Of a stretch of DNA of 64,000 nt, positions 9,890 to 17,548 are shown one piece after another. The notes beneath the pieces were generated by a model, which ran no database searches, was not told the origin of the DNA, and saw only the letters and a program-made list of their open reading frames with translations. This DNA is from CBDHEY01 sp965262305 (GTDB lineage: Bacteria > Pseudomonadota > Gammaproteobacteria > Pseudomonadales > Cellvibrionaceae): positions 1,240,001 through 1,304,000 of the forward strand of contig CBDHEY010000004.1 in the NCBI GenBank assembly GCA_965262305.1, in the 5' to 3' direction. A program made the position numbers and the translations under genes. Numbering within the stretch: the first letter of the stretch is position 1; each line of letters begins with the position of its first letter.

Positions 9890-10186
9890 CTACCTTCCTT
9901 TGGCACGCATCTTGATTTGAGATGCGATGCCTTTTCAGATTAGCGTGTTTCGTATTTCAGAACTATTCTTATCTACTGGCAGTCAAAACAAATAGCCGCA
10001 TTTCGAAAAATACATCTTGAACTGAGTAATGGCGCCTGAAAGTCGCTCTTAAGTCCAGTTTTATGTGAATTTGTGTGAATTAACGTGTATTCATTGATAG
10101 CGGTTTTATTGTAAATTTTTTGCTATTGCTCTTGTTTGTTAAGAGCGGTGTAAGTTTGGATAAAATTAAGTACCACCTTTTTATTA
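9890..10186. other. 297-bp intergenic region, no gene seen
   Basis: Between the GH26-like gene and the exonuclease gene. No ORF of note, no RNA motif and no clear terminator hairpin were recognised. It presumably holds the promoter of the exonuclease gene, but no convincing -35/-10 pair stands out. Confidence 0.5.
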
Positions 10187-10726
10187 ATGGTAAAACTAAA
10201 TATGCGAAATGGAACGCCTCTAATTATAGATATTGAAGCTTCGGGCTTTGGACCTAATGGTTACCCTATTGAGGTCGGTTTAGCTCTTGAAAATAAAAAA
10301 CGCTACTGCAGTCTGATTCGCCCTCACGAATCCTGGGTAGATTGGAATGAAGATGCAGAAGCCCTGCATGGTATATCCCGCGAATCCTTGTCAAAGTTTG
10401 GCTCTTCGATAATCGACGTTACAAAAATCCTCAATGAAATGCTATTTAACAAAGTCGTTTATAGCGATGGATGGGTGGTTGATGAACCCTGGATTATCAA
10501 GCTATTCGCTGCTGCAGGAATCCAAAGACAATTCTACATGTACGATATCATGACAATTCTTGATGAGCGCTCTATGGCAATTTGGCACGAAGTGAAAGTT
10601 CGTGTTGAGCAGGATCTTAAACTGGGTCGACATAGAGCGAGTAACGATGCCTATATTGTTCAGGAAACCTATAGGCGTACATTAAATATCGTGCGTGAGA
10701 GCTCACCGAAACCTAGTTTTAGCTAA
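10187..10726 (+). CDS. DEDD-family 3'-5' exonuclease
   Basis: A 179-residue protein with the RNase T/DnaQ exonuclease fold. Exo I residues D15 and E17 are in IIDIEASGFG, Exo II is in VYSDGWVVDE (D94 or D99), and Exo III is H149-x4-D154 in HRASNDAY. The four metal ligands and the general-base histidine are therefore present, so it is probably active. Substrate (RNA, DNA or small oligonucleotides) cannot be told. It stands alone, convergent with the propeller sensor gene. ATG 10187 is the longest start; ATG 10202 is also possible and still keeps D15. Confidence 0.82.
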   Translation: MVKLNMRNGTPLIIDIEASGFGPNGYPIEVGLALENKKRYCSLIRPHESWVDWNEDAEALHGISRESLSKFGSSIIDVTKILNEMLFNKVVYSDGWVVDEPWIIKLFAAAGIQRQFYMYDIMTILDERSMAIWHEVKVRVEQDLKLGRHRASNDAYIVQETYRRTLNIVRESSPKPSFS

Positions 10727-10766
10727 ATTAAGTTGTGTTTGCTTAAATTAAAATTAGTCGGTAAGA

Positions 10767-13700
10767 CTAGGTGTCTTTAACCGACCAGTTAATGGCGTTT
10801 AGACCATTTAATGAGGTCTCTAATGTTATTTTTTTGTCTAGCGCAAGTTGTCGTAGGTCGCTCGTAGTATAAACTCTTTCAACGGTCGCCAATAAACCAA
10901 GCCAGTTTTCTGAACCGGAACTCTTAGCAACTTTTAAGGCAAATTCAGCGAATGTGAGATTGGTTTCCCAAGTATATTGATCTGGCGCCTTCGGATTAAA
11001 AGGGAAGCTAGAAAATCCAATAGAACACTTAATTTCCAGTGGTGTTTTGCTGTCGAGTTCGAAGTGTGCACATTTTATGTTTGATTTTATACGCTCGGCT
11101 AAGATATTCGCTTTATAGCGAGATAAATGCCTTGATACTATCAAGAAAAGTGATTCCTTCCAGCGAATAACAAAGTCAGAATCTCGCGCAGAATTTTTGA
11201 GCTCGTATGCAAAATCAACAAGAAGGCGGTCATGTTGTTCTTGAGTAAGATTTTTACTCAGGTTTTCAATATCGTCGATTTCTATTACATAAAATACAAT
11301 ATCTGCATCTCTTGGAAATTGTTGCTTACCATAGGTTAACCAAGTATTGTACTTTCGTATTGAGGAAGCAGTATCACTCACTAGTACATGCTCTAACAAG
11401 CGATGATTACCCAAACCTGTTTGTAAGTCTTTCACGACCAGTTCTTCTAGTTTTGTATTTGCATCAATTAGAGCTTGAGTGCGTGATTGGACTTCGAGTT
11501 CAAGTTTATGGTTGGTGTGTTTTAATGACCAAAAATATCCTGCGATAAGGCTCGCGAACAAAAATGTGTAAAGTGCGTATGCCCAAGTCGTTTGCCAGAT
11601 AGGTGGAATGACCCTAATTGTCAATGAGGTTCCCAATTCGTTCCAAACCCCATCATTATTCGACGCTTTAACCTTGAACAAATACTCACCGGGATCTAGA
11701 TTGGTGTAGGTTGCTTTTGACTCGTTTCCAGTGTAATGCCATTTTTCGTCGAATCCTTCGAGTATATAAGCATAATTATTCTTTAATGGATTTCGAAAAT
11801 TCAGGGCCGCAAATGAAAGCGTGAACATATTTTGTGAATGTTGCAGTGATATTCCACGTGTGATGTAAATTGCTTTGTTCAGTATAGAATCCTGAAAATT
11901 AATTAATTGCTCTTTATGTTGAATTGCGAGTTTCGTAATGTGTACCGGGGGGATGAATTTATTAGTACTAATTAGATCAGGGTTAAATCGAGTTATGCCG
12001 TTGGCTCCACCGAACAGTAGATCACCGTTTTGTGCTCTAATAGCCGCTCCAATATTTAATGTGCCAGATTGCACTCCGTCATGTTTATCGTAAGTCTTAA
12101 CTTCTTTTGTAAACGGGTTGTAGCTTGATAAGCCTTTGTTTGATCCGAGCCATAGCACGCCGTTTTTGTCTTCAGCGATAGAATTTACAACATCACTTAT
12201 AATTCCGTCGGCAGCTGTTACTGATGAGAAAGACACACGATCAAATAGGTTTAGACCACCCCCATGGGTGCCAATCCATAATTGATTGCTTTCGCTGACG
12301 TACAGTGAGAGTACTCGATTAGATGATAATGATGTTGACTCATTTTCTTTATGTCGGAAAACAGTAAAGTCGTCCGTAGCTTTGTTATAACGGCCTAGTC
12401 CATTTTCGGTAGCAATCCACAAGGTACCATCCAAATCTTCGGCCAAATCCCAAACGAGATCGTCTGGAAGTGAAGATGGGTCGTCACGGTTGTGTACGTA
12501 ATTCGAAAAGTTATCCTTTTCTGGGTGATAGCGGTTTAAACCACTGCCAATGGTAGCAACCCAAAGTGTTCCATCGCTCGTGTTAAGTATTTTCCAGGTG
12601 TGAGTATTCGATATGGAAGTTGGATCACCGGGAACATTGTCGTAGTGCCGATAATTGCCCGTTTCTGGCTCAATAACGGAAATTGCTGTTTTCCATTTGG
12701 CGACCCAAATATGCCCTTTCGAATCGCGTTCCATATCGATAATGTCATCAGATCTAAGACTATTAATATTACCCTCTTCATGGCGAAGTGTGAGATAGTC
12801 ATTTTTTTCTTTATCGAAATAGTTAATTCCACCGCCGTCGGTTCCGATCCAAAGAGTCCCATCTTCAAATTCAAAAAAACTTCTCACATTTGCTTCTGTT
12901 AAGCCTTTTTCTGAGCTTTTACGAATCAAACGAAAGGCAGAGCTATAGCGCTCAAAAACGTCTACCCCTCCAGAGTGAGTACCCACCCAAATATCGGTGG
13001 TGCGATCTTCGTATACGCGGCGAATAATATCGTCGCTAATGGAATCAGGAAGTTCAATCTGGTATCTAGATGTAACTATCTGATTTTTTTCTTGGTCTAT
13101 ATAACCAACGCCTTGTCCATCTGTTGCAACCCATATATAACCTTCGCTGTCTTCAATTAAATCCCAGATTGCTGCTCCATCAATAGCATTTTGAGGTGAA
13201 ATATCTGTTCGGTAGTAATCGAAATCTTGCGTTTTTCTTCGATATCTCATCAATCCCTTTTCCGTACCAATCCATACTCTGTTTTGGCTGTCTACAAGAA
13301 CCACTCTGATTAGTCCAACTTGCAGCGCTCTGGGGTTGTCATGTTGACTCTTATGATAAGTCACCTTATTTAATTTTGGATCCCAGATTTTTAGGCCGTA
13401 GCCAGTACCTATATAATAAATTCCGTCCTGATCTTGAGTGATATCCATTGTATAAGCCGTGTAGAGAAGAGGGTCATCCTGTTCTCTTGGGTACCGAGTA
13501 AAATCGTCTGTATGAGGGTTATATAGGTCGAGTCCATCACGAGTGGTTATCCACATTTTTCCGTGTCGATCGAAGCGGATCTTATAAGTGATATTGGCAC
13601 TTAAGCTAGTCAGACTCGATGATGAGTGTTGATAGGTGTGAAAAGTCTCTGTTGCAAAGTCAAATCTAGACAGTCCTTTTATTGTTGCTATCCAAAGCCT

Positions 13701-13985
13701 GCCTCTTTGATCAGCTACAATATCATTAATGGTATCTGATGGCAGGCTATTCGGGTCGTCTTTATTATGCCGGAAAACTTTGAAGTTTTTTCCATCATAT
13801 CTGGCTAATCCGAGCTTTCCACCGATCCAAATAAAACCATATTTGTCTTGTTCGAAAGCCAATACCTCACCGACAGTAACTTCACTGTCTTGCATGAAAT
13901 GGCGAAAACGTAAGTTTTCAGGTAGTGGTAGTGAATAAACAAATGTGGAAAAGAAAAAAAATAGGCAAATTAAGCTGTAACGCAT
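10767..13985 (-). CDS. Propeller sensor with Y_Y_Y domain and degenerate GGDEF domain
   Basis: A 1072-residue membrane sensor. A signal peptide (about residues 1-18) is followed by many Reg_prop blades with the recurring DGTLWIGT/GLSRYD pattern, forming a periplasmic double propeller. Next come a Y_Y_Y domain (about 700-790), one membrane helix (about 798-820), a short coiled coil and a GGDEF-like domain (about 845-1020). The GGDEF signature is lost: the position reads RWKESLF where active cyclases have RxGGDEF. Diguanylate cyclase activity is therefore unlikely; it may bind nucleotide or act through protein contacts. Propeller/Y_Y_Y sensors often detect oligosaccharides, which fits its position between two putative glycosidases and divergent from the GH120-like gene. 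Confidence 0.85.
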   Translation of the reverse strand: MRYSLICLFFFFSTFVYSLPLPENLRFRHFMQDSEVTVGEVLAFEQDKYGFIWIGGKLGLARYDGKNFKVFRHNKDDPNSLPSDTINDIVADQRGRLWIATIKGLSRFDFATETFHTYQHSSSSLTSLSANITYKIRFDRHGKMWITTRDGLDLYNPHTDDFTRYPREQDDPLLYTAYTMDITQDQDGIYYIGTGYGLKIWDPKLNKVTYHKSQHDNPRALQVGLIRVVLVDSQNRVWIGTEKGLMRYRRKTQDFDYYRTDISPQNAIDGAAIWDLIEDSEGYIWVATDGQGVGYIDQEKNQIVTSRYQIELPDSISDDIIRRVYEDRTTDIWVGTHSGGVDVFERYSSAFRLIRKSSEKGLTEANVRSFFEFEDGTLWIGTDGGGINYFDKEKNDYLTLRHEEGNINSLRSDDIIDMERDSKGHIWVAKWKTAISVIEPETGNYRHYDNVPGDPTSISNTHTWKILNTSDGTLWVATIGSGLNRYHPEKDNFSNYVHNRDDPSSLPDDLVWDLAEDLDGTLWIATENGLGRYNKATDDFTVFRHKENESTSLSSNRVLSLYVSESNQLWIGTHGGGLNLFDRVSFSSVTAADGIISDVVNSIAEDKNGVLWLGSNKGLSSYNPFTKEVKTYDKHDGVQSGTLNIGAAIRAQNGDLLFGGANGITRFNPDLISTNKFIPPVHITKLAIQHKEQLINFQDSILNKAIYITRGISLQHSQNMFTLSFAALNFRNPLKNNYAYILEGFDEKWHYTGNESKATYTNLDPGEYLFKVKASNNDGVWNELGTSLTIRVIPPIWQTTWAYALYTFLFASLIAGYFWSLKHTNHKLELEVQSRTQALIDANTKLEELVVKDLQTGLGNHRLLEHVLVSDTASSIRKYNTWLTYGKQQFPRDADIVFYVIEIDDIENLSKNLTQEQHDRLLVDFAYELKNSARDSDFVIRWKESLFLIVSRHLSRYKANILAERIKSNIKCAHFELDSKTPLEIKCSIGFSSFPFNPKAPDQYTWETNLTFAEFALKVAKSSGSENWLGLLATVERVYTTSDLRQLALDKKITLETSLNGLNAINWSVKDT

Positions 13986-14120
13986 GAGATTCCATTGTCA
14001 ATTGTATTGTTCGCGTTTGCGTCCAATGCTTGTTTGAATGACTTTACTTTTACCAGCAATGAACTAGTGTACTAACTTCTATTAATATTAAAAAATTAGT
14101 TGTAACTCATAGGTATATTT
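13986..14120. promoter_or_regulatory. Divergent intergenic region between sensor and GH120-like genes
   Basis: A 135-bp AT-rich region that must contain the start signals of both the minus-strand sensor and the plus-strand beta-helix gene. No clear sigma-70 boxes or operator palindrome could be assigned by eye. The call rests on the divergent arrangement alone. Confidence 0.35.
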
Positions 14121-15959
14121 ATGAAGCTACTCAACCAGCGAATAATTATAAAAAAACTTTGTTTTATTTTTCAGTTACTTATTGTTGTTTTTAGTTTTAA
14201 TCTTCACGCGAAAGAATACTTTGTCGCTAAAACTGGCAATGATAATAACGATGGCAGTCGCGCTCAACCATTTCTAACTATAAATCACGCAGCACAGATA
14301 GCAAAGCCCGGCGATACGATTAATGTTAAAGCGGGCGTTTACAGAGAATGGGTGAATCCTAAAAATAGTGGTAAGAAGAACAAGCGAATTGTATATCAAG
14401 CGGATCCAGAGGGTGAAGTCATCATCACTGGCTCGGAACCTGCTAACGGCTGGATAAAAGAGAATAATTTGTGGGTTTGGCAAGTTTCAGAAGATTTTTT
14501 TGGCGATATAAACCCTTTTAATACCTTATCGAAGCATCCTGAATACATAGAAGAAGATGAAACATCTAAGGGATGGGGGTGGCTAATTTATGGTCGGTGG
14601 ACTCATCGTGGTGATGTATTTCTAAATAGTGAAGGTTTGACGGAAAAAGAAAAACTTTCCGAGCTAAGTCAGGCTTTTACGTGGTATACCGAAACCGAAG
14701 AAGGACAAACAAAAATATGGGCAAACTTTGCTGAATTTGATCCTAATAAGGAGCAGGTTGAGGTAAATGTTAGAGGACAAGCGTTTTTTCCAAGTAAAGC
14801 CGGGCTTTCGTACATTACGGTTAAAGGTTTTACAATCAAAAATGTGGCAAATCACTGGGCTCCACCAACTGAATTCCAACCTGGTGCGATCGCACCCAAT
14901 GGAGGATCTGATTGGGTTATCGAAGACAATATTATCGAATATGCTCGGGCTGTCGCAATTTCAATAGGGATTCCATCAAGCTCCCTTTTTTCTTCCAGTA
15001 AAAAAGGCCGCCATATTATCCGTAACAATATTATTTGGCGGCCAGGTCAGGCTGGAATTGCTGGTCAAACTTGGAATCCTTACACCAAAGTAATTGGTAA
15101 TATAATCGAAGGTGTAAACTATCGAGAAGAGTTTGGTGGTTGGGAAACCGCTGCTATTAAATTTCACAACTCGAAGCATGTTTTAATAGAAAACAATCTG
15201 ATTCGTGGTGTTTACCGGGATGTACCTGACGAGGGTGCCGCTCACGGGATTTGGGTAGATTTTAGGAATACGCATTTTCGCGTAACTAAAAACATTGTTT
15301 CGAATGCAGAAGGAGAAGCGATTTTGCTTGAAGCCAACTGGAATGGCCCTCATCTCATAGACAATAACATTATCGATGGGGGCCAAGTTGCTGTTTTTTC
15401 AACGCGCGATGATGCTTGGGTCCACAATTTATTTTTAAATGTCGGTACGCGCTGGGAAAATCAAGACTATGGTGGGCGCCCTAGTGTAAAAAATGCTCGC
15501 TGGTATAACAATATCTTTGTTGGAAAAGGATTAAAAGATATGCCTGAGGCTGAAAATTATCGGGCCAACTCCAATATCTATTTTGATGGAGCAAAAATGA
15601 ACTCAATTGAAAAATCGAGTATTGTTTCAGACAAGTTGCCGGAAATTCGTATTTTAGATTTAGATCAAAAAGTTGAAATAGAAATTACTTGGCCAGAAAA
15701 ATTAAGTACCATGACGGAAAGTGTTTTATCAGCGAAGTTTTTAGAATTACCGATAAAAAATAAGAAAAGAAAAAAGTTAAAACATCTTTTCGATTTCAAT
15801 GGAAATAAAATCAACGGACAAGGTTTTTATGGCCCATTTATCATTGAAGACTCCAAAACAAATCGATTTACACTAATTGAGTACCCTGAGGTCTATTTGA
15901 ATTCGTTAAAACGTCGTGAAAGCTTAGCTTTAAATAATCAATACCAATACAAAAAATAA
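14121..15959 (+). CDS. Secreted parallel beta-helix glycosidase, GH120 beta-xylosidase-like
   Basis: A 612-residue exported protein. The signal peptide is about residues 1-30 (cleavage after NLHA). The mature start EYFVAKTGNDNNDGS and the segments AGVYREWV, ITGSEPANGW, GDVFLN, VNVRGQAFFP and HWAPPTEFQPG strongly recall GH120 beta-xylosidases, which are right-handed beta-helices. The two acidic positions that I remember as nucleophile and acid/base of that family appear conserved as D380 (GIWVDF) and E404 (ILLEAN). It would then release xylose from the non-reducing end of xylo-oligosaccharides. The C-terminal 80 residues are lysine-rich and not diagnostic. It is divergent from the propeller sensor. 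A general beta-helix lyase is the alternative. Confidence 0.72.
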   Translation: MKLLNQRIIIKKLCFIFQLLIVVFSFNLHAKEYFVAKTGNDNNDGSRAQPFLTINHAAQIAKPGDTINVKAGVYREWVNPKNSGKKNKRIVYQADPEGEVIITGSEPANGWIKENNLWVWQVSEDFFGDINPFNTLSKHPEYIEEDETSKGWGWLIYGRWTHRGDVFLNSEGLTEKEKLSELSQAFTWYTETEEGQTKIWANFAEFDPNKEQVEVNVRGQAFFPSKAGLSYITVKGFTIKNVANHWAPPTEFQPGAIAPNGGSDWVIEDNIIEYARAVAISIGIPSSSLFSSSKKGRHIIRNNIIWRPGQAGIAGQTWNPYTKVIGNIIEGVNYREEFGGWETAAIKFHNSKHVLIENNLIRGVYRDVPDEGAAHGIWVDFRNTHFRVTKNIVSNAEGEAILLEANWNGPHLIDNNIIDGGQVAVFSTRDDAWVHNLFLNVGTRWENQDYGGRPSVKNARWYNNIFVGKGLKDMPEAENYRANSNIYFDGAKMNSIEKSSIVSDKLPEIRILDLDQKVEIEITWPEKLSTMTESVLSAKFLELPIKNKKRKKLKHLFDFNGNKINGQGFYGPFIIEDSKTNRFTLIEYPEVYLNSLKRRESLALNNQYQYKK

Positions 15960-15986
15960 GAAATCATATTAGCTTTACTTGATTTT

Positions 15987-16367
15987 CTAAGGTTTCGAAT
16001 AAAGAGAGTAAAGCTGATCCATTCTTGTCACCGGTCCGAGAAAAGTGATTCGATAGTCTCCACTTTTTAATTTTCTCATCCAAACGTAATTATGCGCTTT
16101 AATATTGCACACATGAATTCGCACTTTTAACAGTGTATCTGTATATAGAAGTTTAGGGTTTACGCGTAATATGTCTAGGTGTGAATTGACGGACTGTATC
16201 ATTATTTCCGTTTCTATATCAGCGTTAACACGACAATTTGCTTTGTAAGCATAATACTCCGAAATTACCTTCTCCATTTTGGACATCTCATCAGCCAATA
16301 TCATTGGACTGGAGATTACACTGATTAGTATCAGCAATGATATGTATCTTCTTGTTGTTTTTGTCAT
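15987..16367 (-). CDS. Small exported protein of unknown function
   Basis: A 126-residue protein with a signal peptide (residues 1-25, cleavage near ILA) and a mature domain of about 100 residues with two cysteines (in ANCRVN and HVCNIK) that could pair in the periplasm. I do not recognise the family. Its 3' end faces the GH120-like gene 27 bp away, and its 5' end is divergent from the outer-membrane barrel gene. Coding status is supported by the signal peptide and by the good fit of the frame to the available space. Confidence 0.6.
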   Translation of the reverse strand: MTKTTRRYISLLILISVISSPMILADEMSKMEKVISEYYAYKANCRVNADIETEIMIQSVNSHLDILRVNPKLLYTDTLLKVRIHVCNIKAHNYVWMRKLKSGDYRITFLGPVTRMDQLYSLYSKP

Positions 16368-16553
16368 TGGTTTTAACTTCGTTCTAAATAAATAACACTT
16401 TAGATGTCATTTTAACTGAATTTGTCACCACAAAAATCGATTGATTAATAAATAAATGGAATAAGTTAACAAATTTTATCACCAGGCTTCAAGATAAATA
16501 TTCGTTGCTATACTCCAAATAATAAACATAAATAGTTATATTCTGGGTACTTG

Positions 16554-17510
16554 ATGAAAAGTCTATTTAGTACAGTATTGATATCTTCAATTTCCTTTAT
16601 TTCGATAGCTGCAAATGCAGAAAATGTAAACTTTCGAAGCTCGTTAGGTTTTCAGCTTAAAAATCTTAGTTTTGATCAAGAATATAGCACTGATGGAAGT
16701 GTTTTAAATCAAGCAGATTTTTCTGCGACGTTACCTGTGATTTCTGGCAGTATTACCGGAATCTATGAGCGATTCTTTCTCACACTAAAACTAGAGAAAA
16801 GTTTCCCAAACACCACCACAACGGATGAGACCGATCGTTCAATGCCTACGGAAATTAGTGCAAATTTGATTGCGCTTGATGGTAGTAATTTAGAAGTGGA
16901 GCGCCAAGATATTAGTCTTACTATTGGTTATAACCTTTGGGATCGTTTAAATGTCTTTATCGGTTACTTGAGTGGAAAAACAAAACTTACACCACATCCT
17001 TTCTGCTCAAATCCCACTGAAGATTGCACTCGTTTGAATCGCGCTTATCAGCAATTTACGGTAGATGATTTTTTCCCGGATGCAGGTGTTCCAGATTATG
17101 AGCAAAACTATTCTGAAAGTGGAGTCTTTCTTGGATCGAGCTATAGCTGGGCTATGGGCGAGTATGGTGCGATATCGGTGAGTGGTGCATATGCAATAAT
17201 GGATGGTGAATACGAAGATAATGCAAGTGATCCGATTTTCTTTTTCGATGAGAGTCTAGGAAGGGAACGGAATGTTTGGGACAACTCCCTTGTTCAATTT
17301 AAGTATGAAGGCGACTCTTCTGGCGTCAGTTTGGGTTTAACCTGGAGTGGTGCTTTAGGTTCAAAAGCAGAATATTTTCTCGATGCGAGATTTCAGAAGT
17401 ATTCAATGGATGGAACTGACGTAACTGGACAAGCGATTTTACAAAATGTGGATTTAGAAACTGACGAAACCATGACAAGCTTTACATCAGGGATAAGGTT
17501 TTATTACTAA
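16554..17510 (+). CDS. Putative outer-membrane beta-barrel protein
   Basis: A 318-residue exported protein. A signal peptide ending at AANA (about residue 22) is followed by alternating hydrophobic/polar strands, several DGS/DNA turns and a C-terminal strand ending GIRFYY, with the terminal aromatic residue expected of barrels inserted by the Bam complex. There is one cysteine pair in an extracellular-loop-like segment (FCSNPTEDC). No specific family is recognised; a porin-like or adhesin-like barrel is possible. The frame can open at TTG 16551, but ATG 16554 is the sensible start. It converges on the Ser/Thr kinase gene with 38 bp between stops. Confidence 0.7.
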   Translation: MKSLFSTVLISSISFISIAANAENVNFRSSLGFQLKNLSFDQEYSTDGSVLNQADFSATLPVISGSITGIYERFFLTLKLEKSFPNTTTTDETDRSMPTEISANLIALDGSNLEVERQDISLTIGYNLWDRLNVFIGYLSGKTKLTPHPFCSNPTEDCTRLNRAYQQFTVDDFFPDAGVPDYEQNYSESGVFLGSSYSWAMGEYGAISVSGAYAIMDGEYEDNASDPIFFFDESLGRERNVWDNSLVQFKYEGDSSGVSLGLTWSGALGSKAEYFLDARFQKYSMDGTDVTGQAILQNVDLETDETMTSFTSGIRFYY

Positions 17511-17548
17511 TATTAGAAATTGGCAGGTAATTTTTTTTGAGTAGCTTA

